64,000 nt of DNA from assembly GCF_015351105.1 (NCBI RefSeq), contig NZ_JADKRR010000001.1, positions 1,035,069 through 1,099,068 on the forward strand. Reading direction: 5' to 3'. Positions 1 to 7,620 of the stretch are shown one piece after another. The DNA comes from Clavibacter sp. VKM Ac-2872 (lineage in GTDB: Bacteria; Actinomycetota; Actinomycetes; Actinomycetales; Microbacteriaceae). The stretch's first letter is position 1. The number at the start of each line of letters is the position of its first letter. The translations under genes were made by a program, and so were the position numbers. The notes under the pieces were generated by a model. The model did not search any database and was not told the origin of the DNA. It saw only the letters and a program-made list of their open reading frames with translations.

Positions 1-383
1 GCCACGAACGTGCTCGACACCGGGAACAGCTCCCGCGGCAGGTAGATCTTCTTGATCAGCGCCCCGTTGTCCACGAGCGACTTCGTGGAGTTGGAGAAGG
101 CCTCCGTGTAGAAGTTGATGAGGATGATCCCGGAGAACAGGTACACGGGGTAGTTCACCTGGTTGCGGTTCAGCTGCAGGAACACGCCCATCGCCACGAA
201 GAACACGGCGAACTGGGCCGCCGGCTTCACGTACGACCAGAGCCAGCCGAGGACGGATCCGCGGTACCTGACCTGCACCTCCTTCTTCACGAGGAGGGAG
301 AGGAGGTAGCGGCGGCGGTACACGTCCAGGAGCCCCGCGCCCGTGCCGGGCCTCGAGAACTCCCGGGAGTGGGAGGTCGTCAT
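1..383 (-). CDS. ABC-2 type polysaccharide export permease, partial (N-terminal 127 residues)
   Basis: Reading the minus strand from an ATG at 383 gives an open frame that runs off the left edge, so only the N-terminal 127 residues are visible. The protein has a basic cytoplasmic start, then KKEVQVRYRGSVLGWLWSYVKP, which resembles the amphipathic entry segment of Wzm/TagG/RfbA-type ABC-2 permeases. Two hydrophobic segments follow around residues 52-66 and 79-94. Proteins of this family form the membrane channel that exports finished polysaccharide or teichoic acid chains, paired with a Wzt-type ATPase, which would lie outside the window to the left. The gene is followed by the dTDP-rhamnose genes, consistent with export of a rhamnose-containing glycan. 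The family call is firm; the substrate is inferred. Confidence 0.85.
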   Translation of the reverse strand, partial: MTTSHSREFSRPGTGAGLLDVYRRRYLLSLLVKKEVQVRYRGSVLGWLWSYVKPAAQFAVFFVAMGVFLQLNRNQVNYPVYLFSGIILINFYTEAFSNSTKSLVDNGALIKKIYLPRELFPVSSTFV

Positions 384-486
384 GCTCGACACGTGGTGGT
401 GCCCTTCGGACTGCGTGGGGCTCGCGCGAGGCGCGGAGCGGGTTCGGCTGCGGCGTCCGGGATCGGACCGGACACGAGTGTAACTG

Positions 487-1341
487 TCAGCGTGCCCGGA
501 GGACGCCGTGCGCGGCGGCGTCGGACAGCGCCGCGCGCCAGTCGCGGAGCGGCGCGAGGCCGACGCGGGGCCAGGCGTCGTGACCGAGCACGGAGTACGC
601 GGGACGGGGAGCGGGCCGCACGAAGGAGGCGCTGTCGGTGGGTCGCACGCGCTCCGGATCCAGTCCCGCCTCCGCGAAGACGGCCCGCGCGAGCGCGAAC
701 CAGGTCGTCTCGCCGGTGGCCGTGCCGTGGAACACGCCCGCGGGCGCACCGGCGTCGACGAGCTCCACGATGCGCGCCGCGAGGTCGACCGTCCAGGTCG
801 GCTGGCCGCGCTGGTCGTCGACCACGGAGACCGTGTCGTGCGACGCGGCGAGCCGCAGCATCGTCGAGGGGAAGGACGGCCCGCCCGCGCCGTACAGCCA
901 TGCGGTGCGGACGACGCTCGCGCCGTCCGGGTGGCCGGTGAGCACCAGGCGCTCGCCCTCGGCCTTGGTGCGGCCGTAGGCGGAGACGGGCGCGTGGGGC
1001 GCGTCCTCCGGGTAGGGCGAGGTCGCGGATCCGTCGAAGACGTAGTCGGTGGAGACGTGCACTATGCGCGCGCCCGCCTCCGCCGCGGCGCGCGCGAGCA
1101 CGCCGGCTCCCGTCGCGTTGATCGCGCGCGCCTCGTCCTCGTGCTCCTCGGCCGCGTCCACCGCGGTGTACGCGGCGAGGTTCACGACCACGTCGTGCCC
1201 GGCCACGGCGGCGCGGACGGCGGACTCGTCGGTGATGTCGAGCGCGGCGCGCGCGGGCGCCGTCACGTCGTGGGCGGCGAGGGCGGGCAGGAGGTCCTGC
1301 CCGAGCATGCCGCGCCCGCCGGTGACGAGGATCCGGCTCAC
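487..1341 (-). CDS. rmlD: dTDP-4-dehydrorhamnose reductase RmlD
   Basis: This 284-residue short-chain reductase catalyses the last step of dTDP-L-rhamnose synthesis, NAD(P)H-dependent reduction of dTDP-4-keto-L-rhamnose. The N-terminus carries the Rossmann motif VTGGRGMLGQ, then NLAAYTAVDAAE, STDYVFDG and the YxxxK catalytic pair in AYGRTKAEGE, all typical of RmlD. The start is a GTG at 1341 that overlaps the rmlB stop codon by four bases (GTGA), which implies translational coupling. Length is close to the family norm of about 290. It is the second gene of an rmlB-rmlD unit; rmlC and rmlA lie nearby on the other strand, so the full pathway is encoded within 4 kb. Confidence 0.95.
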   Translation of the reverse strand: MSRILVTGGRGMLGQDLLPALAAHDVTAPARAALDITDESAVRAAVAGHDVVVNLAAYTAVDAAEEHEDEARAINATGAGVLARAAAEAGARIVHVSTDYVFDGSATSPYPEDAPHAPVSAYGRTKAEGERLVLTGHPDGASVVRTAWLYGAGGPSFPSTMLRLAASHDTVSVVDDQRGQPTWTVDLAARIVELVDAGAPAGVFHGTATGETTWFALARAVFAEAGLDPERVRPTDSASFVRPAPRPAYSVLGHDAWPRVGLAPLRDWRAALSDAAAHGVLRAR

Positions 1342-2327
1342 GCGGGCAGCTCGGCGCGCGCCTTCAGCGGCTCCCACCAGGCGCGGTTGTCGCGGTACCA
1401 CTGCACGACGTCGGCGAGGCCCTGCTCGAACGGCACCTGCGGCGCGTAGCCGAGCTCGCGCTGGATCTTGGAGATGTCGACGGAGTAGCGGAGGTCGTGG
1501 CCCTTGCGGTCCTCGACGCGGTCCACGTACGACCAGTCGCGGCCGGTGGCGTCGAGCAGCAGCTGCGTGAGCTCGCGGTTGGTGAGCTCGGTGCCGCCGC
1601 CGATGTTGTAGATCTCGCCGGGCGCGCCCTGCACGAGCACGAGCGCGATGCCGCGGCAGTGGTCGTCGACGTGCAGCCAGTCGCGGATGTTGAGGCCCTC
1701 GCCGTAGAGCGGCACGTGCTCGTCGTCGATGAGGTTCGTGACGAACAGCGGGATGACCTTCTCGGGGAAGTGGTACGGCCCGTAGTTGTTCGAGCAGCGC
1801 GTGATCGAGACGTTCAGCCCGTGCGTGCGGTGGTACGAGCGGGCGAGCAGGTCGCTGCCGGCCTTCGACGCGGAGTAGGGGGAGTTGGGCTCGAGCGGCC
1901 GCTCCTCGTCCCACGAGCCCTCGGCGATGGATCCGTACACCTCGTCGGTCGACACGTGCACGAAGCGCTTGAGGTCGTGGCGGAGGGCGGCGTCGAGGAG
2001 CTTCTGCGTGCCGAGCACGTTGGTCTCCACGAAGATGCTCGCGTCGCGGACGGAGCGGTCGACGTGGCTCTCGGCCGCGAAGTGCACGACCGCGTCGACC
2101 TGCGGGATCCACTCGTCGAGGACGGCGTCGTCGCGGATGTCGCCGTGGACGAACGTGTACCGCGGGGAGTCGCTGACGGGCGCGAGGTTCTCGAGGTTGC
2201 CCGAGTAGGTGAGCGCGTCGAGCACGACGACGTCGGCGCCCTCGAGCCCGGCGTAGTGGTCCTGGAGCGCGTGGCGCACGAAGTTGGAGCCGATGAAGCC
2301 GGCGCCGCCGGTCACGAGGATCCTCAT
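1338..2327 (-). CDS. rmlB: dTDP-glucose 4,6-dehydratase RmlB
   Basis: This 329-residue extended SDR enzyme converts dTDP-glucose to dTDP-4-keto-6-deoxyglucose, step two of dTDP-rhamnose synthesis. It shows the NAD-binding motif TGGAGFIGSNF near residues 6-16, the dehydratase signature STDEVYGS with the catalytic Asp-Glu pair, and the YSASK active-site motif (Tyr151, Lys155). The ATG at 2327 begins exactly at the conserved MRILVTGGAGFIGSN start; longer upstream reading frames lack similarity to the family. It overlaps rmlD by four bases. The divergent gene at 2508 leaves a 180-base shared upstream region. Confidence 0.97.
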   Translation of the reverse strand: MRILVTGGAGFIGSNFVRHALQDHYAGLEGADVVVLDALTYSGNLENLAPVSDSPRYTFVHGDIRDDAVLDEWIPQVDAVVHFAAESHVDRSVRDASIFVETNVLGTQKLLDAALRHDLKRFVHVSTDEVYGSIAEGSWDEERPLEPNSPYSASKAGSDLLARSYHRTHGLNVSITRCSNNYGPYHFPEKVIPLFVTNLIDDEHVPLYGEGLNIRDWLHVDDHCRGIALVLVQGAPGEIYNIGGGTELTNRELTQLLLDATGRDWSYVDRVEDRKGHDLRYSVDISKIQRELGYAPQVPFEQGLADVVQWYRDNRAWWEPLKARAELPA

Positions 2328-2507
2328 GGGGATACGTCCTGTCGTCGAGACGCCGGGCGGGTGGGCCGACGTCGGGGGAGAGTCCGCTGCTGTCGGGGGC
2401 GGACCGCCTGCGAGTGTACCGGCGACGGGCCGCGTGGCCATGTCCCCGTGCGGGGGAGGCGCGGGTCGCGCGGCGGATCCGGATCCGGCGACGGGCAGGA
2501 TGCGGGG

Positions 2508-2960
2508 ATGGCCGTCTCCCGCATCCGCGCGCTCCTCCGCGACGAGCGCGTGGCCTTCCTCCTCGTGGGCGGGTTCAACACGGCCTTCGCGTTCCTCCTC
2601 TTCGCGGGGCTGGCCGCCACCGCGGGACGGGCGCTCGACGCGGCGGGGCTCCCGGTGCTCGGATCGCTCGTGCCCCTCGCCGGCAGCTACGCGGTCGCGA
2701 TCCTCGTGGCGTTCCTCCTCTACCGGCGGCTGGTGTTCCGCGTCCGCGGCCACGTGCTGCGCGACCTCGCGCGCTTCGTGTCGGTGTACGCCGTGTCCAT
2801 CACGCTCAACGCCGTCTCGCTACCGCTGCTCGTCGCATCCGGCGTCCCGCGTCTCCTGGCCCAGGCGCTCATCGTGGTCGTGATCACCCTCATCAGCTAC
2901 GTCGGGCACCGCTGGTTCTCGTTCCGGCGTCCGCGGGCCGACGGCGACCCCGGCCGCTGA
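2508..2960 (+). CDS. GtrA-family membrane protein
   Basis: This 150-residue protein has four hydrophobic segments and the GtrA hallmarks: VAFLLVGGFNTAFAFLLF in the first membrane span, a basic YRRLVFR loop after the second, and a C-terminal YVGHRWFSFRR. GtrA proteins are small four-span membrane proteins, several of which are proposed to flip polyprenyl-phosphate-linked sugars in cell-wall or O-antigen glycosylation. The ATG at 2508 was chosen because the family N-terminus starts just before DERVAFLLVGG. It stands divergent from rmlB and 25 bases before rmlC. A paralogue lies at 17200, so two such proteins serve this locus. The specific substrate cannot be told from sequence. Confidence 0.85.
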   Translation: MAVSRIRALLRDERVAFLLVGGFNTAFAFLLFAGLAATAGRALDAAGLPVLGSLVPLAGSYAVAILVAFLLYRRLVFRVRGHVLRDLARFVSVYAVSITLNAVSLPLLVASGVPRLLAQALIVVVITLISYVGHRWFSFRRPRADGDPGR

Positions 2961-2972
2961 TGGGTGCGTTGC

Positions 2973-2978
2973 TAGACT
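2973..2978 (+). promoter_or_regulatory. candidate -10 element of leaderless rmlC promoter
   Basis: TAGACT matches the actinobacterial TANNNT -10 pattern and ends seven bases before the rmlC GTG at 2986. No Shine-Dalgarno sequence precedes that GTG. The spacing places a transcription start at or next to the start codon, predicting a leaderless mRNA. No convincing -35 was found. Confidence 0.4.
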
Positions 2979-2985
2979 CCGACCC

Positions 2986-3591
2986 GTGCAGATCCGAGAG
3001 CTCGCCGTGCCCGACGGCTACGAGATCACCCCCGTCCAGCGCGCCGACGACCGGGGCGTGTTCCTCGAGTGGTACCGGTTCGACGAGCTCGAGCGGGTCG
3101 TCGGCCACCGCCTCGACCTGCGCCAGGCGAACATGAGCGTCTCGAAGCGCGGCGTCGTCCGCGGCGTGCACTTCGCCGACGTGCCGCGCGGCCAGGCCAA
3201 GTACGTGAAGGCCGTGTCCGGCGCCGTGCTCGACTTCGTCATCGACATCCGCGTGGGATCCCCGACCTTCGGGCAGTGGGACAGCGTGCGGCTCGACACC
3301 GAGACGCACAAGGCCGTCTACATCTCCGAGGGCCTCGGCCACTGCTTCGTCGCGCTGACCGACGACGCGGCCGTCACCTACCTCGTGAGCGACGTCTACA
3401 ACCCGGGCGCCGAGCACGGGATCGACCCGCTCGACCCCGAGATCGGCCTCGTCTTCCCCGAGGAGGCGGGCGAGCCGCTCCTCTCCCCGAAGGACACCGA
3501 CGCCCCGACGCTGGCCGAGGCCGCGGCCGCCGGACTCCTCCCCACCTGGTCGGACATGCGCGCCTTCCACGACTCGCAGAAGGTGAGCTGA
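2986..3591 (+). CDS. rmlC: dTDP-4-dehydrorhamnose 3,5-epimerase RmlC
   Basis: This 201-residue cupin-type epimerase performs step three of dTDP-L-rhamnose synthesis. The family core is visible as SVSKRGVVRGVHFADVPRG with the catalytic histidine in RGVH, followed by QAKYVKAVSGAVLDFVIDIR and the conserved SPTFGQW. The later GLGHCFVAL and TYLVSDVYNPGAEHGIDP segments also fit the family. The GTG start at 2986 leaves no room for a ribosome-binding site but sits seven bases after a -10-like hexamer, so leaderless translation is plausible. rmlA follows after three bases, which indicates one transcript. Confidence 0.95.
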   Translation: MQIRELAVPDGYEITPVQRADDRGVFLEWYRFDELERVVGHRLDLRQANMSVSKRGVVRGVHFADVPRGQAKYVKAVSGAVLDFVIDIRVGSPTFGQWDSVRLDTETHKAVYISEGLGHCFVALTDDAAVTYLVSDVYNPGAEHGIDPLDPEIGLVFPEEAGEPLLSPKDTDAPTLAEAAAAGLLPTWSDMRAFHDSQKVS

Positions 3592-3594
3592 CCC

Positions 3595-4458
3595 ATGAAG
3601 GGCATCATCCTGGCCGGCGGCTCCGGCACCCGGCTCTGGCCGATCACGAAGGGCATCAGCAAGCAGCTGATGCCGATCTACGACAAGCCGATGATCTACT
3701 ACCCCCTGTCGACGCTGATGATGGCGGACATCCGCGAGGTGCTCATCATCACGACGCCCGAGTACAACGACCAGTTCCGGGCCCTGCTCGGCGACGGCTC
3801 GCACCTCGGGATGCGCATCGAGTACGCGGTGCAGCCCTCGCCCGACGGCCTCGCGCAGGCGTTCGTCATCGGCGAGGAGTTCATCGGCGACGACTCCGTC
3901 GCGCTCGTCCTCGGCGACAACATCTTCCACGGCGCGGGCCTCGGCACGAGCCTGCGGAAGAACACCGAGATCGACGGGGCGCTGATCTTCGCGTACCACG
4001 TGGCCGACCCCACGGCCTACGGCGTGGTCGAGTTCGACGAGGACTTCACGGCCGTCTCCATCGAGGAGAAGCCCGCGCAGCCGAAGAGCGCCTACGCGGT
4101 GCCCGGCCTCTACTTCTTCGACAACGACGTGGTCGAGATCGCCAAGGGCATCCAGCCGAGCGAGCGCGGCGAGCTCGAGATCACGGCCGTCAACGACCAC
4201 TACCTCCAGGCCGGGCGCCTCCACGTCCAGGTGCTCGACCGCGGCACCGCGTGGCTCGACACCGGCACGTTCGAGAGCATGATGCAGGCCTCCGAGTACG
4301 TGAAGGTCATCGAGGACCGCCAGGGCTTCAAGATCGGCTGCATCGAGGAGATCGCGTACCGCGCCGGCTGGATCGACCGCGACGCTCTCGAGGAGCTCGC
4401 GCGCCCGCTCATCAAGAGCGGGTACGGGCGCTACCTCGTCACGCTGCTCGACGCGTAG
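3595..4458 (+). CDS. rmlA: glucose-1-phosphate thymidylyltransferase RmlA
   Basis: This 287-residue nucleotidyltransferase joins dTTP and glucose-1-phosphate to make dTDP-glucose, the committing step of the rhamnose pathway. The N-terminal signature [20 protein letters not shown] is intact, as are the substrate-binding [14 protein letters not shown], the LGDNIFHG metal/nucleotide site, and the EEKPAQPKS segment. Length matches the short RmlA class (about 290). It begins three bases after the rmlC stop and ends the plus-strand pair; the next gene is convergent with only 33 bases between. Confidence 0.97.
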   Translation: MKGIILAGGSGTRLWPITKGISKQLMPIYDKPMIYYPLSTLMMADIREVLIITTPEYNDQFRALLGDGSHLGMRIEYAVQPSPDGLAQAFVIGEEFIGDDSVALVLGDNIFHGAGLGTSLRKNTEIDGALIFAYHVADPTAYGVVEFDEDFTAVSIEEKPAQPKSAYAVPGLYFFDNDVVEIAKGIQPSERGELEITAVNDHYLQAGRLHVQVLDRGTAWLDTGTFESMMQASEYVKVIEDRQGFKIGCIEEIAYRAGWIDRDALEELARPLIKSGYGRYLVTLLDA

Positions 4459-4491
4459 CGGCCGGGTCGTCTCGCGTCAGCGCGTCTCGAG

Positions 4492-5469
4492 TCAGCGGGC
4501 GGTGAGCTCGCCGGACTGCAGGCCCGAGATGAGGGCCTGCGCCGTGATGTGGATCCCGGCGGGCAGCGGCATCGTGTCGCGCTCGTCGAGGTCCGGCCAC
4601 ACGACGCTCTCGAGGCGGAGGTCCACCGCCTGGTAGCCGGCGAGGGGCGACAGGCCGAGCATCACGTGCGGACGCGCCTTGCCGAGCGCCGTGAAGTGCC
4701 CGAGGAGCGCGCTGATGGTGACCGGTTGCCCGGACGCCAGGATCTTCACCACGTGGGTGTCCGCCGGCAGGCCGAGCAGGCGCGCGGTCGCGTCGCGCAC
4801 GAGGCCGGCGCAGTCGTCGGCGTAGAGGTAGTCGCGCACCGTCTCGAGCGGGACGTAGATCGAGGCCGGCGTGGGCGACAGGTTCGCCCGGGCCAGCTGC
4901 GTGATGAGGCCCTGCGGCTTGCCGACCGCCTGGCGCGGTCCGTACAGGTTCGCGATGCGCCCGATGAGCGTGCGCACGCCGGCGCGCTCGCCGAACGCGC
5001 GCACGAGGCCCTCCGCGCGGAGCTTCGCCTCCCCGTAGGGCGCGAGCGGCCGGGGCTCCGTCGCCTCCGTGAAGGGCGGCCGGGCCGCCCCCGCGTACAC
5101 GCCGCCCGCGGACGACGAGTAGAACAGGGCGCCGCCCGGCGTCGGTGCGACCGCGGCGGCCAGGGCGATCTCGTCCAGCACGGCCTCGAGCTGCCCGAGC
5201 TCGTGGTCCAGCTGCGCGCGCGTGCTGCCGGTGACCGCGGCGCCCGCGCACCACATGACGGCCCAGCGACCGGCCGCGCGGCCCGCGTCGAGGAGCCGCT
5301 CCGCCTCGGCGCGCGCGGCCGTCCGCACCGCGGACTCGTCCGCGCTCGCCCAGGGCAGCGGCCGGGCCGCGACGGGCGCCCACCGGGGATCCGCCGTCAG
5401 GGCGTCGAGCAGGGACGCGCCGAGGAGGCCGCGCGCGCCGATGACCCAGACGGGGACGGCGGCCGTCAT
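4492..5469 (-). CDS. NAD-dependent epimerase/dehydratase family protein
   Basis: This 325-residue extended short-chain dehydrogenase has the dinucleotide-binding GARGLLGASLL at residues 10-20, an SSSAGGVYAG segment in the active-site serine region, and a YGEAK catalytic YxxxK motif. NLYGPRQAVGKPQGLI corresponds to the substrate lid of sugar-nucleotide epimerases and reductases. It probably modifies a nucleotide-linked sugar for the neighbouring glycosyltransferases, but the reaction cannot be assigned. The ATG at 5469 overlaps the stop of the upstream glycosyltransferase by four bases (ATGA), making this the last gene of a three-gene operon that starts at 7348. Confidence 0.8.
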   Translation of the reverse strand: MTAAVPVWVIGARGLLGASLLDALTADPRWAPVAARPLPWASADESAVRTAARAEAERLLDAGRAAGRWAVMWCAGAAVTGSTRAQLDHELGQLEAVLDEIALAAAVAPTPGGALFYSSSAGGVYAGAARPPFTEATEPRPLAPYGEAKLRAEGLVRAFGERAGVRTLIGRIANLYGPRQAVGKPQGLITQLARANLSPTPASIYVPLETVRDYLYADDCAGLVRDATARLLGLPADTHVVKILASGQPVTISALLGHFTALGKARPHVMLGLSPLAGYQAVDLRLESVVWPDLDERDTMPLPAGIHITAQALISGLQSGELTAR

Positions 5470-6497
5470 ACGTGTCCGCGCGGCGGACGCCCGTGCGGGC
5501 CGTCCAGGGGGTCGCGCACGATCAGGTAGGCGGGCCGGCCCTGCGCCATGCCGACCGAGACGCCGACGTACTCCGCGATGATCCCGAGGGAGAACAGGAT
5601 GATGCCGCTCGACGCGAGGATCGTGACGATGGTCGACGCCCAGCCCGCGGGCACCGAGTTGTCGGTGAGGCGGCTGACGACGATGACGATCACGAAGATC
5701 AGCGCGACCACGAGGAAGAGCGCCCCGAGCACGCTCACGGCGCGCAGGCCCCGGGTGCCGCTGGAGAGCACCATCCGCCAGAAGTGCGAGAAGAGGCGGC
5801 GGGGCGAGTAGCCGGACTGCCGCTCGCCCTCGTCGCGGAGGGTGATGTCGCACGTCGAGATGCGGTTCGCGACCCAGCCGAGCGCGATGTCGAGGTACAC
5901 GCCGGACCCCGCGTAGGCGGCGACGCTGCGGCCGACGGAGCCGAGCACGAGCCGGTAGCTCTGGAACTGCTCGGCGTCCTGGTCGGAGGACATGGCGTTG
6001 AGGACGACCTTCGCGCCGCGCGACGCGACGTTCCGCAGGAGGCCGTGCGACGGCGTGTTCGTCGGCTTCGCGTAGACGACCGACGCGAGGTCGCGCATGG
6101 CCACGTCGAGCATGTCGGGGATGAAGCCCGGGTCGTGCTGGCCGTCCTCGTCGAGCGTGACGATCCAGTCGCCGCCCGACGATGCCATGCCCGCGAGGGT
6201 GGCGGCGTGCTGCCCGAAGTTGCGGCTCAGCCAGATGGGCCGGACGAAGGGATGCAGGCGCTTGAGCTCGCGGAGGACGCGGGGCGATCCGTCGCGCCCG
6301 TTGTCGAAGACGAGGAGCACCTCGGTGACGGCGTAGCTGTGGCCGTCGCGGGTGATCTGCGGGACCGTGAACGGCTGGATCTCCGCGATCAGCGCCTCGA
6401 GCGTCAGCTCGCCCTGGTACACGGGGATGACGACGGAGACGGAGTGGTCGGGGGGCATCACGTCGGCCCCCGCGTCCCGCGGCTCGACGGCGCTCAC
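5466..6497 (-). CDS. family 2 glycosyltransferase with two C-terminal membrane spans (polyprenyl-phosphate sugar synthase type)
   Basis: This 343-residue protein has an N-terminal GT-A domain starting SVSVVIPVYQGELTLEALI, with VFDNGRDGS, SRNFGQHAATLAGM and the DXD-region WIVTLDEDGQHDP. Two strong membrane segments follow in the last 100 residues. This layout is that of GtrB/DPM1-type enzymes that load a sugar onto a polyprenyl phosphate in the inner leaflet. Such enzymes usually work with GtrA-type proteins, and two GtrA genes are present in the window. The GTG at 6497 overlaps the upstream stop by four bases; an ATG at 6458 is the alternative and would remove 13 residues without touching the domain. 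Confidence 0.85.
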   Translation of the reverse strand: MSAVEPRDAGADVMPPDHSVSVVIPVYQGELTLEALIAEIQPFTVPQITRDGHSYAVTEVLLVFDNGRDGSPRVLRELKRLHPFVRPIWLSRNFGQHAATLAGMASSGGDWIVTLDEDGQHDPGFIPDMLDVAMRDLASVVYAKPTNTPSHGLLRNVASRGAKVVLNAMSSDQDAEQFQSYRLVLGSVGRSVAAYAGSGVYLDIALGWVANRISTCDITLRDEGERQSGYSPRRLFSHFWRMVLSSGTRGLRAVSVLGALFLVVALIFVIVIVVSRLTDNSVPAGWASTIVTILASSGIILFSLGIIAEYVGVSVGMAQGRPAYLIVRDPLDGPHGRPPRGHV

Positions 6498-7348
6498 GCG
6501 GCGCTCCCGGCCGAGCGCGACATGCGCCGTCCGAGGTAGAGGTAGACGAGCCGTCGCGAGAGCGCCTTGGCCCGGGCCATCGTGTCGCCGATCCGGACGT
6601 CGGCCCGCGAGACGACGCCGGGGTGGGCCTCGAGCACCCAGCGGTGGAACCCGGCGGCGGCGCTGGCCTGCTCGCCCGCGAGGCGCACGCTCCACTGCGA
6701 GTCGGAGATGCGGAACCCGGCGAGGGCCTTCGGCCCGACGGACGCGAAGTCCCCGCGGAGCAGCACCTTGGCGTAGGTCGTCTCGTCGATCAGGTAGGGC
6801 CAGCGGGAGTCCCACCAGCCCACGGCCTCGAGGTCGGCCCGGCGCATGAGCACGCAGCCCGGCTCGCCGAAGATGTTGGTGCCCGAGCGGATGGTGCGGC
6901 GGACGGCCGCGGCGCCGGAGACGGCGATGCGGGATCCGGAGACGCCGTGGTCGCGGACCACCGGACGGCTGTCGGCGTCGACGATGTCGCGCGGCGAGGC
7001 CACGAGCACGACCGACGGCGACGCGTCGAGCTCGGCCACCTGCCGCTCGAGGATGGTCGGGTAGAGGAGGTCGTCGCCGCAGACCAGCTTGATCAGCTCG
7101 CCCCGGGCCTCCTGGCTCACGCGGTTCCAGTTGCGGAGGGCCCCGCCGCCCGCGTCGGTGCGGAGCAGGCGGACCCGCGGCTCGTCGGCGTAGCGCTGCA
7201 TCACGTCCCACGTCCCGTCGGTGGAGGAGTGGTCCGCGATCACGACCTCGAAGTCGGTGAAGGTCTGCGCCAGCACGGAGTCCACCGTCTCCTGGAGGTA
7301 GTCGGCGTTGTTGTATGCGGGGATGACGATCGAGACGCGTGGGGCCAC
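6494..7348 (-). CDS. family 2 glycosyltransferase
   Basis: This 284-residue soluble GT-A enzyme starts APRVSIVIPAYNNADYLQE and shows DSVLAQTFTDFEVVIADHSSTDGTWD, the nucleotide-sugar binding half of family 2. Its metal-site region reads LIKLVCGDDLLYP, with GDD in the DXD position, and a GxWDSRWPYLIDETTYAKVLL acceptor half follows. The GTG at 7348 was chosen because a GGAG lies eight bases upstream and the family start is immediate; longer upstream frames are low-complexity. It is the first gene of a three-gene operon with four-base overlaps. Donor and acceptor sugars are unknown. Confidence 0.87.
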   Translation of the reverse strand: MAPRVSIVIPAYNNADYLQETVDSVLAQTFTDFEVVIADHSSTDGTWDVMQRYADEPRVRLLRTDAGGGALRNWNRVSQEARGELIKLVCGDDLLYPTILERQVAELDASPSVVLVASPRDIVDADSRPVVRDHGVSGSRIAVSGAAAVRRTIRSGTNIFGEPGCVLMRRADLEAVGWWDSRWPYLIDETTYAKVLLRGDFASVGPKALAGFRISDSQWSVRLAGEQASAAAGFHRWVLEAHPGVVSRADVRIGDTMARAKALSRRLVYLYLGRRMSRSAGSAA

Positions 7349-7552
7349 GTGGCTCTCCTTCGGCGGGGCAGGAGGGGACGCGCCCGGGTCGAGCCCCACC
7401 CGGTGCACGTCATCGTGCGACGTGCGACGGAGACCGTGGGCGACCGCGGTGCGCGTGCGGACGGGGGCCATCCTCTCACGGCGCCCGCCCGCGACCCGGG
7501 AGGCCGCCGCGCGCACCGGGTGGTGGTCACGGGGCCGGGAGGAGCCAGGCGT

Positions 7553-7558
7553 TAGGGT
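7553..7558 (+). promoter_or_regulatory. candidate -10 element upstream of the YfhO-like gene
   Basis: TAGGGT lies in the 272-base divergent region 7349-7620 and fits the same -10 pattern seen before galE and tetR. It predicts a start of transcription near 7565 and a leader of about 55 bases before the ATG at 7621. Nothing else of note was seen in this gap. Confidence 0.35.
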
Positions 7559-7620
7559 GAGTCCCGCCCGAGCCGACCCAGCCGGTCCGGGCGGCACACG
7601 ACGAACGGACTCCTCTCCCC

